Below are positions 24,236-37,280 of a stretch of DNA of 64,000 nucleotides, one piece after another. Under the pieces are notes generated by a model. That model saw only the letters and a list, made by a program, of their open reading frames with translations. It did not search any database and was not told where the DNA came from. Source of the stretch: Nigrospora sphaerica (Eukaryota; Ascomycota; Sordariomycetes; Amphisphaeriales; Apiosporaceae); the NCBI GenBank assembly GCA_018287875.1, contig JAGVVL010000017.1, positions 2,108,001-2,172,000 on the forward strand, written 5' to 3'. The translations under genes were made by a program, and so were the position numbers. Each line of letters begins with the position of its first letter. Position 1 is the first letter of the stretch.

Positions 24236-27200
24236 TTAACACGGCTGCAGGTAGTTGCTAGGAACCAGTCCAGAGCTCCCGGCGGCGGCGCCCGAGTGGA
24301 CCTCGGCCTCCCACCATCCGTCGTCCTGGTGGCGCAGGACGGCGAGGTATTCGCCCTTGTTGAATCCCAACTCTTCGGGAATGGCGGGCTGGTACATGTA
24401 CAACGCCCGTGCTGCAATTTTGTCTTGGTTAGCCGTCTGTTTCCTACGCCCGGATGTTCGTGTCGGTGCTTACCAAAATGCAGGATCGGGCGGCCTTCTG
24501 GAGTGTACTGCCGTCCCGGATCGGCTACGCTCTTGCTCCGCTGCCGACTCTGCTCCATGTCTCGGCCATCCCAGAAAGCTACGGCGCCGCTCTGGCTCGT
24601 TCCGGGCCTGCTGCTCCGCCCCCGCTGCGATCCGTAGCCGTCCCGGTCGCCCACGGACGCAAGCTGCATCGACATCTCGTTGGCTATCTGACCAGTGCTG
24701 TTGGGGCGTTCGTAATCGGCATTGCGGAACGGCGCCGGCGAGGCCGGTGAAGGCCCTCTCGTCGTGGAGCTGGGAGACGGCTGCCGGTAGTCCGAGCCTC
24801 GCTTGGTACCCATGCTCATGCGGCTCATCCGGGACTCGCTACGCGAGTATTGACTCGCCGCGTAGGGGTTGGGCGACACTGCCCGGTGTGTCGGCCGTTG
24901 ATCTCCTTGTACCGTGGGCTGTGGCGACGGGGCACGCATCGGAGAGGGGCTCGTGGCTCGCGGCATCTGGCTGCTGCGGGTGGGCGACCGGCCCATGTCA
25001 CCGCTCCGAGTGCCCATCCGCGACATGTCGCTGCTCCGGGTTGGGGGCCGGTTCATGTCGGTTCCTCGGGTGGGAGGCCTTGTCGACTCGGTAGCTCGGG
25101 TAGAGGGCCGAGGCGCTTCAGCAGCCCGGGTCCCTGGGCGCGTCATTTCCGTAGCCCGCGTGCTTTGCCGCGAGGGAGCGGTCCCGTAGGCGCTTGAGCC
25201 AGGACGGTTGGGGTTGAACATCTCGCGCGTCTGCTGTTCGTACTTGCGCGAAGTTGCCTGCATGGCTTTGGACGTCACCGCCGCAGCCGGGACGCCGAGA
25301 CGCTCATATGAAGGAGGAGGTGTGCCACGCACGCCTGCCGCGACATCGCTGCTGGTTCTGGGAGCTGGAACCGACCGAGAGAAAGCCTGGCTGCGGTCTT
25401 GGCCCGGTGCGGGAGTCGCAATGCCATGGTAGTGGTCGGCCGACACTCTCGCGCCCGGCTGCTTGTTGCCGGCGACGCCCTTAAGCTCCGCAAGAGCCAA
25501 AGCGATGGGGTCCTGCTCCTCCGCCGGCGGGGCGCTCTTCTCGGCCGCCTTCTTCTGCTTGACCGTATCCGACACCGTGAAAACGTTGCGGCCAATATTC
25601 AAAGCTAGACTCGCATTGGCTTCGATAGGGTCGGGTTCGGGAGTGGCGGCCCGATCAGTAAGCAGCAAGCCCTGCTGAGGTCGCCGAGACGCAGACCCGG
25701 TATGCGATGAAACAGGGCCCCAAGTTGCCCGGTTCGATACTGCCGGTACCGGTGCCGGTGCCTTTACAGGTGCCGGCGCGGGCGCGGGCGCTGGCGCTTG
25801 CACTGGGGCTGGTGCAGGGGCTGGGGCTATCACAGGGGCTGACATCTCCTTAATGCTCTTCCGTCGGAAGGGACTGTGGTTTTGGAAAAAGCCGCTCTTT
25901 CTCTTAAACGGGCGCTTTCCCTCCTGCTGCTCAATGGCTTGCACACGTTCCCTTGCCGTCGGCTGTGTCTGCGCCGGGGGCTGCACCTGGGGCTGCACCG
26001 GGGGTTGGGCTTGAGGCTGCACCGGGGGTTGGACGGGCGGCTCATCAAGAATGGGCGTTTGCTGTTGTTTGGTCGGAGACATCTTCCCACTTGGCGTTTC
26101 GAGACCAGAGATCGGCGTCGGCTGGGAGTATTCACTATGGTCGTCTTGGCTCGAAGGTAGCGCTGACATGTTGGAGCTCGTCGCCGAGTTGAGGCCTGAT
26201 AGGTTGGAGCTCGTCGCTGAGTTCATACCGGAGCCGTCGGTTCGGCAAAGCATCGTCATGCCATCCTGGGGGTAGGGTTCATGCGGCACGTCGGCGAAAT
26301 CGTTTGGCTCATAATTATGCTGCAGCATATTGTTCTGTCGGCCACCCGATGGAGGGATGACAGAGCCCGGTCCCTTTTGAGGAGCTATGGAGTCAGCTGA
26401 TTCATAACCGTGCTGCAGCAACATGTTCCTCTGGCCAGCACTGGTGGCGTGGACGACAGGGCCAGATGTCTTTTGTGGAGGCGGGAAATCGTTCTGGTCG
26501 TAACTCTGCGGCTGATGCATGAGACTGGGCCGGCTACCAGACGCGGGAACCACGGGGCCCGACGTCTTCTGTGGAGGCGGCATGTCATACTGGTCATAAC
26601 TCTGCTGCTGGTGCATGTTACCGTGGCGGCTGCTAGAGACGGGAACCACGGGGCCCGACGTCTTCTGTAGCGGTGCAATGTCGTTGGGCTCGTAGGCTTG
26701 CTGCTGGGGCGCGGTTCTCCTTCGGTTGTCCGGAGGAACCATAGAAGAGCCCTGACTTTGCTGGTGAGGCAAGAAGTCGTTTTGCTCGTAGCTCTGCTGC
26801 TGGGCCATTTTACCATGGCGGTTGCTCGAAGCGGGAACGATGGCGCCCGCCATCTTCTCCGATGATGACATGTCGTTCTGTTCGTAGCCCTGCTGTTGCT
26901 GCTGGAGCTGGAGCTGTTGCAATTGTTGTTGCTGCTGTAGCAGTTGCTGCGCCTGCTGTTGCTGTTGATGTTGTTGCTGCTGCAATTGTTGCTGTTGATG
27001 TTGTTGCTGCTGCAATTGTTGCTGTTGCTGCTGCTGCTGTTGAGACCTGGCGCTTGGCCGTGTGCCTGAGCTCTTCTGCGGAGGCGCCATGTCGCCCGAC
27101 TCGTAGCCCTGTTGTTTGGACGCGTTCCCATGACGGCTGCTCGGAGGAGGCAGGGAGCCCTGCTGCGGCGGTGCAAAGTCGTTCGGTTCGTGGTTTTGCT

Positions 27201-28427
27201 GCTGGGACGGGTTCCCTTGGCGGCTACTGGGAGGCATGATGGAGCCGGGCCCCTTTTTGGTAGCCACAGTGGGCTCCCTGGTGGAAGGGGCGGCATTCGC
27301 TTGGAGGCCCAGTTCCCGTGCCAGGGACGAGTTCGGGTCGTGATGCGACTCAAAGGTAGAGGGCTGGGGTGAGGAACTGCGGAATGCCGGATTGATGCTC
27401 CGGTGGAACTGCGCTACCGAGTAGTTCTCGTCGGGGGCCTCGATGGATGCGATGGACTCGCGGTCTTCCACGTCGCCTCGGCAGAAGTTAACGTACTTGG
27501 GCGGGTCGGGAATTTCCTGGCCGGTGCCCCTTTCGTTGATGAAGTGAATGATGTCCTTTTCCACCTCCATGTTCTCCAGCGACAGCCGGACCTTTTCGCA
27601 CGACGAGTCGTCGCTCACGCAGACGGTCGAGGCGATGTTGGCAAAGGTCCACAGCGAGTTCTTGGTAAAGTCCAAACGCTCCTCCTCGAGGTCCTGGAAT
27701 TTGTCGGCGGCGGCCTTCCACTCCCGGTTCCACCGAGCCGTCGTATCCTCCAGCGCCTTGATGGCGTTCTCGTACTCGGCATTGGTGGTGGCCAGACTGA
27801 TCTGCGTCTTCTCCAGCTTGGCCTTGTTCTTGCGCTCCTCCTGACCCATGACCATATGGCCCTGGGCGAGGTAGCCCTTGATGCGGAGACAGTCCTGCTC
27901 GTAGCGGTCGCGCGTCTTGTTGACGGTCTGGGTTTGCTGGACCTTGATTTTGAGCAGCCTCTCGACCGTGTTCTGGATAATCTTCCGGCGTTCCTTCATG
28001 CCCCCGGCGAAGGCGGCGAGCGGCTCCTCGAGCTCCGTCTTCATCTGCATGGCGATGTTGGCGTGCTGTTTGGCCATGGACTCGACCTCGCCCCGGACCG
28101 TATCCAGCGACGCCTTCAGCGTGCCCATTTCTTGCGAGCCCAGCGGCTTCCGGCTGAGCGACAAGAGCTTGCGCGCGTACTCATCCTCGAGGCTGGCGCG
28201 CGCGGCATAGAAGGAACGCAGCTCGTCGTTGGTCTGCTTGGCGGCAAGCATGCGGTCGAGGAGGGGCGTCACGCCGGCATCGTCCTTGCCCCAGAAGTTA
28301 TTGGCGACTGTCGGCGACGCGGCCGTGTCAGTCGAGGCGTATCCGCGTGGCAGCCGGTCGCGAGGGTTCGGCGGGGCGGCAACTTACATGACAGGGTCAC
28401 CGTCGGCCCTTCTGAAGGGGCACCCAT
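24236..28427 (-). CDS. F-BAR and SH3 protein of the Cdc15/Imp2/Hof1 family
   Basis: Membrane-bending scaffold of the contractile actin ring and septum. Exons 28427-28388 (40 bases), 28307-24474 and 24411-24236 (introns of 80 and 62 bases) encode 1349 residues, longer than yeast homologues. The first splice gives SFANNFWGKDDAGVTPLLDRM, the start of the F-BAR domain (about residues 13-265). Then come about nine imperfect repeats of some 31 residues (about 370-685) around Y-E-x-N-D-F and TSGPVVP, interrupted by a Gln tract (about 432-486). Next are Pro/Gln/Ala-rich segments (APAPAPAPV) and a second repeat set (TR-x-x-D-M-x-R). A C-terminal SH3 domain (about 1292-1349) has ALYMYQ, NKGEYLAVL, DDGWWEAEV and LVPSNYLQ. 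Domain order and splice continuity make the family secure; which paralogue (Cdc15 or Imp2) it is cannot be decided here. Confidence 0.94.
26290..27240 (-). repeat. Coding minisatellite of ~31-residue units with embedded poly-Gln
   Basis: Within the F-BAR gene. About nine units of roughly 93 bases encode a degenerate pattern: PSSxRHGNM, then Q-Q-x-Y-E-x-N-D-F/M, then P-P-Q-K-T-S-G-P-V-V-P. Three neighbouring units share TSGPVVP exactly, which points to recent duplication. A CAG/CAA tract (about 26885-27045) encoding mostly glutamine replaces part of one unit. Confidence 0.85.
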
Positions 28428-29862
28428 GATGGCTCGATTCGCTCACTCTCCAGGCCGCAACGCAGCACGGAGCGATTGCGGCGCGAGGGTTCGGGAAAAC
28501 GGAGGTGGGTATGGATCTATAGACGGAAATATCAGGCGGATGATGTGTGTGGTGGCGGTAGCGCAGCAGGCCCAACCGGATCGGACCGTAGTGTGTGGTG
28601 TATTATTTGGGCACAGCAAGGTCGACGACGCCGCTGCTGGTGCCCAATGGTGCTGCTGCCGGGTCGTGGCTTCGTCGATGTCGGAATGCGGATGCCACGT
28701 CGGAAGGGGGGAAAGGCAAATCAGTCCTTGGTCCAGCCTCACACGGTCCGAGGCGTGTCGTGGATCAGGAAGACGAACTGACGGGCGTGGGTGGGATGGA
28801 CCGCATGGAGGAAATGGTATTCCGCCCGCTCCTCGCATGCATGGAACGTTCAGTCCCCGCTACGCCGTCCAGGGATCCAGTTTAGGTCATGCCTTGGAAG
28901 CTGAATTGGGTATTGACCAGGACCCAGGCTGGACGTTGCCGCGCAACCGTGGTCTTCACCGCAAACGCCAAGCGGAACCCGCGAAGCTGCTGTGCGTATT
29001 CCTTTAGGAAAAGGGGTCCTTGTGGGCTGAAACTCGGGGAAGGATGCAAAGTCGTCTGGCCTATGGGGTGAATGCTGGCGTTCGAATACGATACCGCAGA
29101 CCCTGCCGGTCCTGGCCTCTTATGACTTGCCGAAGCAGTTGAACCCGAGAACTGTTGGGACTGGCTCGTGTCGCGTGGCTGGTGTCGCACATCACGGATG
29201 GATCTACAGCTCCAACGTGGGCCTTTTAGACCGTGGACGGGCCGGACTGGCCGTGGGCTCTGACCAAAGCAGTAGTACTAATGGGTGTTTGAAGATATGT
29301 AAGTGCACACATAGGTAAGTACCGACAGGGCTTGCAGACAGGTACATAGGGTCATACGGGTTCGTGGCATCCATTCCGCGCCTGCTTCTCCCGGCCATGT
29401 ATTCCTACATTCGACACGGCGCAGACGAGAGGCGAGCACAACGGATGGAAAACACGAAGGGCGGAAGTAAAATGGTACAACAGACTCGTCCAACCAAGAC
29501 CCCCATAGACCGAAGAAAGTCACCACTTCGAACAACCATTGGCCCGTCTGGGGACTTGCACTCAGGTCATCATGCTGTATTCACTCGTAATGTTTCTATA
29601 TACTCTGTCAAGCTGTGTCGTGTCATTTTGTTTTATTCGCAGACCGCAACCAAATGAGCGGAAGAAGGCTTGCGAAGCCTTCCCTTGAATGGACACACAA
29701 GTCACGTACCTACTCGACAGGGGCAACGACCCTTTTCGCTACTCATTACTATACCGCTCCTCTCAATCGAGCACTTCGACAGGCGAGGACCGGGACGACA
29801 ACAAAATGCAAAAGAAAAAACTATGGACCTGTCTCACACTACCTAAGCACTACGCCTCTGCA
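28428..29862. other. Intergenic between AIM21 and the F-BAR gene
   Basis: 1.4 kb between minus-strand genes. It should hold the 5' leader and promoter of the F-BAR gene and the 3' untranslated region of AIM21. I see short open frames only and scattered TAGGTA/GTACC words near 29310-29345. Confidence 0.45.
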
Positions 29863-32659
29863 TTAGCTCACCACATCGTCCTTGGCCCCCTCGACGCCTT
29901 GGACCTGATCACCATCTGACTTCTTGTCTACGGTTTCTTCCAAAATGGACTCGCCCGCCGTATTTGATGCGAGCGTCTTGGTTTCTTCTTGTGTGGGGCT
30001 CTCCTCAATGGCTGTCTTTTCGCTGGTCGCTGCTTCGGTCTCCTTGTTGTCGTCGACGGGAATGCTCGTCGTCGCTTCCGCGGGCTTGGGCGTCTGCGTT
30101 TCTTCCTTACTCTGGAGAGGGCTTTCGACCGCTTCTGAACCGCTTTCGACCGCTTCTGAACCGCTTTTGACAGGTTCTGAATCGCTCTTTGCAGGCTCCG
30201 CCTTGATGTCTTCGTCCACCGTCATGGTGCCCTCCTCGTCGATCGACCAGAGGACCCGGGTGGTGGAGAAGCTCAGGACGGGCTTACCATTTGATGCCGC
30301 CGCAGGGCTCGGGCTCTTGCTCGTGGTGGGGGCTCGGCGTTGCGGGCCCCTTGCGCGTCCCTTACGAGCATCCTGGAGGGGCGCCTTCTCCTTTACTTCC
30401 GTCTCTTCGGGCTGCGGCTCCTCCTTCTTGACCGGCGCCTGAGGGCCTAGCTGCAGACGCTTGTTCAAATCCGACATAAACCCAGCTTGCAGGGCGGCAA
30501 TTTTGCCGCCCGCAGGCCGCGCCGGCACGGCGGGTTTCTGCTTCGGTACACCTTCGGGCTCCTTGGCACCCGCAACTACTTTCGAAGGCCGCGCCGGGAT
30601 CTGCGGCTTGGGACGGTCGGGGATAGCGGGCTTGTCGTCCCCGGACCCCTGCTTCCTGGCCGGTCTCGCAGGAACCGGGGGCTTCTCCGAGGTAGCCGAC
30701 GTAGGCTCACTCTCGTCCTGCTGGGGCGTCGATACTGTAGTAGTAAATTGCAAAGAATCGGGGGTGTCCTCCCAGACATCACGACTCGGGAAACGGTTGG
30801 CTGACGTAGGCCTTGAGATCTGTAGTCCCTTGGACAGATGGGGCTGGCCCTCGACCCAAGACGGAGGTCGCTGAGTGCGATGCAGGAAGCTGTCCGGGCT
30901 ACGGTCCTCCTTCTCGGCAAGCTCTTCCTGTCTCCTGGCAAAGGCCTGGGCAGCCGTCTCTCCTTCGCGGATGGTGAGATCCGCCGCCCCAAGTTGCCGC
31001 TGAGAGCTACGGGCCTCTTCCATAGGCTCGGGGGTGGACACCTCGGCAGTCGCGTACACGCTGTTAGGGGCGTCTTCCCAGACGTCACGACTGGGGAATC
31101 TCCGGTGGTGCTCCTTAAGCTGATCGGTCTGGCCCAGATGCCTGTGTTCGGCCTTTCCATCGTCCGGGAATAGAGGCTCGTACTCTTCGACGTCGTGCAG
31201 AGGGGTGGACTGCACCTCATACGATGGCTGGCTGTAGATACTAGCAGGACGGCTGGCAGGGCGACTCCTGGGGCGATCCATCTCGAAAGCACTGCCGGCT
31301 CGCTCCGGTGGGGGTTCTACAGCGGCCGTCATATCATGGGGCGAGGGCCCCTTGGCAACCTCGTCCGCGGCCAGGATAGGGGCATCATAGTGGTCCTCAG
31401 TACGGGCGCCCGCAGCCGAAGTCTCGTCGCCATACTTAAGGAAACCCTTGTGGCCGGGGTCATCGACGTGGATGACACCGTCGTCGTCTGTGTCGTCGAC
31501 GGAGATTTCGGGTCCACTGAAGCTGTTCCTCAGCGGCGAGGTAACACTCTCACCGCGCTTGGCAGCGGCCGAGGGGGGCCGGGAAGTCGACTTGCGAATG
31601 GCGTATTCTTCCGAGGCTTGGTATCCGGCTTGCTCGCTCGGGGTTCCGACGTAGTCCTGGGTACCTATAATGTTTTGGTTAGATGTGTACCCAAAGTGTT
31701 GTACGCGGGTTGTTTGTTTTACCGAGTCCAGCACCGCGGCCGGCAGTGTCTCGAACAATCTTGTTGAGCTCGTCGCTGCTCCGTGAGAAGTCTTGGACGC
31801 GTTCGTGTCGGTTGTTGTAGACTTCCCACTTCTGCACCTCGGGGTGCTTCTCGTAGTATGCCTTCTCGAGCTTGTCCGTGGGGGGCAAGCCGTGGCCGTG
31901 GAGGCCGTAGCTGCCGGGCGGGACCGATTCGAAGCCGGAGCGGGCGCTGAGCTTCCTAGTGTGGTTGCGGCCGCTCTTGTTGGGCGTCTCTACGCCAGCC
32001 CCGGGCGCCGGCGAAGGGGCCTGGACATCACCCGCCATGTGAATCAAGGGCACCCGCTGCCCGATTTCGGGAATGCCGTGCTCGTCCTCAGCGTGGCTGT
32101 CAGCCTGCGAAAGCTGACTGGTGGTACTGGCCTTCTTCCGTAGGGTCGGGCCGTTGCCGGGCACATCGCTGCTGCTGGGCCGGCCGATGCCGTACGATGC
32201 GGCCTTATCCGAGTCAGTACGCGTGACGGCCATGACACGCTGCTTGGCGCTCTGGGCTGGCACCGTCGGCTTGGGGGCGTGGAGCTTCAGGTCCTCGGCA
32301 ACCATCCGAGTCTGCTCGGGGGAGCCGGCCTCGCCACGTGCCACGTCGGGGGACGCGCCCAGGTCTTCGGTGACGGCGGCGTACTCCTGGCCCTCTTGGC
32401 CAAGCGTGGGCAGGTCCACGCTGCTGGACCGCTCGTGGGCATCTAATGAAGTGCCCAGGCCGCTCGAGGGCCGGCGCTGCTTCGAAAAGCCCTCATTGAA
32501 AGGCGACTGAGCGAAACGTTCGGGGTTGGGCGAGACGGACCGGTTCAGCTTCTTGGGGCGGGGCGGGATCATGGGCATCGAGGGGCCGGTTTCCGACTCC
32601 TGGCCGCGCGCGGGGCGGGGCGGGATTGCTGGTGTCTGTTGCATCGTGGTGGCTGACAT
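29863..32659 (-). CDS. AIM21: Aim21-like regulator of cortical actin patches
   Basis: Aim21 binds Tda2 and regulates barbed-end actin assembly at endocytic patches. Exons 32659-31723 and 31664-29863 (intron of 58 bases, phase 1) encode 912 residues, mostly disordered. The N-terminus has two PPRP motifs (PAIPPRPARGQ, MIPPRPKKLNR) of the kind bound by actin-patch SH3 proteins. The conserved block is YYEKHPEVQKWEVYNNRHE with RSSDELNKIV. The splice restores GLGTQDYVGTP. Two copies of a RFPSRDVWED module and Pro-rich PARPARKQ / IPARPSKV motifs follow. KIAALQAGFMSDLNKRLQLG is a typical feature of the family. The tail is very acidic with SGSE repeats. The name originates from a yeast mitochondrial-inheritance screen. 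Confidence 0.9.
30120..30200 (-). repeat. SGSE-type coding repeat in AIM21
   Basis: Near-perfect duplication of a 24-base unit on the minus strand encoding A-V-E-S-G-S-E, preceded by diverged copies (K-S-D-S-E, K-S-G-S-E). It lengthens the acidic tail; copy number probably varies between strains. Confidence 0.8.
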
Positions 32660-35600
32660 GCTAGGTCTTCGTCTTGGACTGGGGATGTCGGACTATACAA
32701 AACTGGTGGTGCCGTCCTGTCTGGCGCAATAAGGGCTGGCTATAGGCGGGGGCTGAGACCTGGAGACGCAGGCGGCCTAGATCAGCAAGTGATCAAAACA
32801 GACTGAGTCGTGCAAGACGAAGGGGGGACGGGGGGTTGCAGGGCCGTGCAATACAAAAAGGCGGCATGCCAATCATGGGTTCGAGGGGGGGGGGTCAATC
32901 CTCCTCGGTTGGGCAGAAACGCGAGGGGAGTATTGGCCGGGCACGGGGACGGATGGCAAGGGACCGAGAGGCAACTGGCTGATGCTCAATGGGTAATTTA
33001 GGGGGCAGGGAAGTAGTCGCAACGGGCATACACACCGCATAAATGCCTCTACTCTAAAAGCGCGGCTGGTGGGAGCTGGTAGTAGTAAGGTACTGGGAGG
33101 TGCTGGTGCTGATGCAGGCGGCCCTGGCTGACGGGGAAAGGCGGTTTGGCGGTATCGGGTCGTCTCGTGGTGTCGTGTAAGTGGTGGCTGCTATGTATTC
33201 GTGGCCCTTTTTCCCTTTCTCTAGACCCGGTCTAGGCTGTGGTGATCACGCTGCCGTCATCTGTTAGCTCACGGCGATAAAAAAGCTAAATGACAGCTGT
33301 CGCGCCTCGACAGGGGGCGACGGTGGGGAGGAGCAAAGGGAGCGCGAGATAAAGAAGGGCGTCGGTCGTCACTATTGGACAATGGGAAAACGGGCTGCTC
33401 GCAAAGCCAGGCGCTGCGTTCAGACCGCGTTCAGGAACCCGTGAGGGTGAGGAATGCCCGCCGTCCGGACACCCTCCCACCCACTCGCAGCTGCAAGTGG
33501 ATGGGGCGTCGCAAGATGGAGCTCAAGCAATGCCACCGGAGAGACCGTTATTGTGTGCGAACAACATCCCCCTTTTGGTGCCGAAGCTTGCCGTGGCGAG
33601 CAACTTTTTGCTCGGCAGCGGCGGGGCAATGCCGTCACTTGCGAGGCTTCCACCTGAGGAAAGCTAAAGTCTGGCCGAGTAAAGTCACGGGCGACGGCCG
33701 GAGAGTTCCTCCAAGGCGTGGTGATGACGCTTTCCTCTCATGCGCGCCGCTTTCTCTACGTCCCCTTCTCGGGGAGCTCCCACTGGAAGACAGGGACGAA
33801 AGGGCTTCGTTCAACGAAGCAGCAATACTTACAGCAAGATGTTCGCTCCAGGGGGCTGTTGGTTGTCTGGCAGGCCCGGCAGTGGTGGGGGCGGGATGGT
33901 CTGTCGTCTTTTATACTCGGTGACCGGAGGTAGGGATGGATCGTCTGAGAGAGTTGGACGAACTTGGATGGATTGGCAGCCGGTTGATAGTTTTCGATTG
34001 GCTAATACAAGAACGCTGTAACAGTTCACGAGAGTGAGACCGGACGGGCGGCAGGTCTGTTTGTTATATACTCGGTTCCGGCGGTTGGGCCAGGCGGTAG
34101 GCGGGCGCTTTAACATCCATGGAAAATGATGCTGGGTCGATCCTGTGAGTAAGTACCTATAGATAGGTATCATGGGCTGACAACTACTACAGCAAGTACC
34201 TCCGCACTTGTGGACGTAGGTACCCCAAGTACCGTCCATACTGGCGTTTCTGTCGGCAGGTACTGGGGTTTCAATTAGTTACGACAACATCAACAACCCG
34301 AGCAGGGATGCCCGACGTTGTCGCTTAGGTGAGAGGTTCCACGATCCACGGCGCCCCCTTTACGACGCAGCCTTAGAGTAGACTTCTGCCGGTCGTCACC
34401 AGTATCGGCCGTACGCAACCTTCTTAACCATTGCCCGACCACCTAGGCCGGGGCGCAACCACCGTCTTCTGACCCTTCTGGGAGCTGCCCGGGGCTGAGA
34501 GGAGGAGCAAGGCACCTGAAGCCGACTTCCCCATGCTAGACTCCCAGTGTTGGAGGCAACGGTGAACAAGCTCCCATTCATGGATGGATCCCGGCTGTCT
34601 ACCTCCTGTGTTCGCAGCTCATCCCTTGGAGGACTGTTCATGGATGGCTTGCCGGCTGGGTCTGCTGGGTCTGCTGGGCTTGCTGGACCTTCTACATTAA
34701 GTGTAGGGGGGGCACCAGCCCGTGAAAAACGGTTTGGAATCAGCGCGGACCGTCATTCGCTGGCCGGGGTACACGCAAGTATTCCCAGATTTCCCTGCCA
34801 TCATGATCCCGGGGGCGGCTGCAAAGGGCCTAAAACTAGTGGGGAAACTTGGCGACGCTGGCGGCAGATAACGACGAGTACAGAGAGGTACCTGACGGCC
34901 TTGAACGGCGCTGTATAGTCGTACTCAACCGACCTACTTCGGGGCGTGGTCCCGTCATCCAGCCCTGTTCCTTTGCAGAGGAAAGAGAAAAAAAAAGTCC
35001 GACGGCAGCCCCAACTCCCCATCCGAGAAGCGCATGGCTATCAACTCAAACAAAGGCCTGATGGCCACCGGCCTCATGCGGCGGCCGCTCACGGTCTCCC
35101 TCCAGAAGTACCTACTGCCGTCCGTACGCGTAGCCGCAATCGCGATCACGAACAGAAGCGTCGCCGCGCTACGCAGACACCGGCCGCACGGGTTCAATCT
35201 TTCAATGCGTGTGACCGTGTCAGCCACAGCCAGTCAGAAAGCCCGTTTCGGGGGGCAGGTTTCGGTCGATGGCCCGCCCCACGATCCCCCTCCATCACAG
35301 CAGTACGATGCACCCGAGGCGACCCTCCTGCCGCTCTCTGCCTCTGTACACTGTGCCGGCCCACGATACTCGAGCCTCTAGACCCAGAGTCCTTTGAAAT
35401 CGTATGTTTGGCTAGATGGCAGCAACGGGGCCGACGAGGCGCCGGCTAAGGTACCGTTGGGGCTTTCCATGATGATAACGTTACTACATAAATATCAGCG
35501 GCTTTACAAATCTATTTGGTAAGTCGAGGGAAAGCTAGGTAGTTCGTCGTATGTTCGTGGTTTTGACCGAATGGGACAGACATAAGGCCAGCACCCGCCG

Positions 35601-37239
35601 GAGGCTTTTAACGCACTGTATATCCATGCTAGTATTATTCGTATGTAGCCTTCGGCTTGAGCCTCTGGGGCCGGCGTCAGCCTCGGCAAGCTCTTGTACC
35701 TTGGATTACCCCGGCATCCCTCGTGGAACACAACCTGCCTGCGAGTATACCAGCTGGGCACGGGTTCCCCCAGTCGTGTCTAAGCTCACCTGAGCTACAC
35801 GCAGCTCTCGTCGTTGCCGTGGCCCGATCCAGTCATCTGACTGGCGATGTAGCACATGCGTTGGCGCGCGGTCCCGAGCAACCTGGCAATGACCAACAAG
35901 GCTTGCTGATAAGTAGAGGATCGGTGCGTGTGGACACCCGGATCGTGGCTGCGTGGGTTGGATGATTGAAGCGGTCAACAAAAGATTAAGGGCCCGCGAG
36001 CACAGCGGGAACGCCGTTCTATTTCAGGCTATCCGTTCTGGTTTGGCTCTTGGGACTCAAGTCGCACCGAACCCCTCATCCGGCGAGTCGGCAGCAGCCG
36101 GTGCCTTTTGGTCATATCTATCCTTCCATCGGTTCATTGCAAACCTCTCTCTTCACCCGTTTACCGTTTCGTACTGGGCCCTGGCTTCGCTTCCGATTTG
36201 CCGTCTCGTCCTAGGTGCACAGCCTGCGGGTTTATTGAGGGGGGAAAAAGTAGAAGCCGAACAGAAGCGTCGCGGATACCATGCGAGGCGCCGCTTTAAG
36301 TGAACCCCTCAACTTTGGGATCGTGGCTCCGTTTCGGTGCAGGACGGCGTTCCTGTCGAGAGGCACACGCCCTGGAAATGTGGGCTCTGGGTGGCGTAAA
36401 AGATGCGTCTTGCATCGCCCATCCGGTTCCAGGTTGCCAGTACTTCCATGTACACCACGGCAAGCACTGCATAACGGCGCAGGACGAACAAGTTGAGAGC
36501 AGCAGGTGGGCAAGTGGGTGGGAAGTCGTCTTGGCCCGTCGGTGACACGTTCACCCCACACGGCCGCGGGAGCCGTTGTGAGGGGCGTTCCATCGCAATC
36601 GATCGGGAGAAGAGCATCCAAAACGGTGGGTGGGAGGGAAGCAAGGAGCCCGTCCGTTTGGCCGGAATTGGAGAAGGCGGTCCGTCCCCTCCGACTGCCC
36701 ACCTCCCCTCACCTCACCTCGCCTCACAGCGGCTCTGGATGACGACTCTGGATGACGACATTTTCGAGCGGCGCCCCAGCGACGCTCTGTGGGTTCTCCG
36801 TATTCAGTTTGATGTAACGACACAGGGCTAAGGAGAGCCGTTATATCAACCGTTGCGAACGGGGCTTCCCGCCAAGATACATGGTTGAATAGGGCCCGGT
36901 TCGTGTGTCCTGAGGGTTTCGACGCGTGGGTACCTGTCTCGGGGTATGTACGTACATGTAGTACTTGGGACTATCGAGACACCACGTCCCACTGGAAGCT
37001 CTGTGGAAACAATGGGGAGCTGGGAACATCAGGACCCAACCAACCAACCGACCAAACAACTACCGAGTGGGAGGCCCTTGGCCCGTCGTATCAAACGGCT
37101 GGCCGGTTCTGATGCGTGCGTGGCAGGCCCGGGGTTATTAGACCTCATATGAAACGCAGGCATGTAGTATTGTCGTTGTCGCGCAGTAGTTACATGCATA
37201 GCTCCCATGGGACGTGGGATCGGATAAGATCTTCCTCAC

Positions 37240-37280
37240 ACATACACACACATCCATATACATACACACGCGCGCGCGCT
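37240..37280. repeat. CA / CG alternating tract
   Basis: A degenerate CACATA/CACACA tract ending in a short run of CG dinucleotides. Alternating purine-pyrimidine simple sequence, no coding role seen. Confidence 0.7.

Noticed and set aside
27403..29007. 534-codon plus-strand open frame
   Set aside because: Antisense to the F-BAR domain, which has clear family motifs on the minus strand; a mirror of its codon usage.
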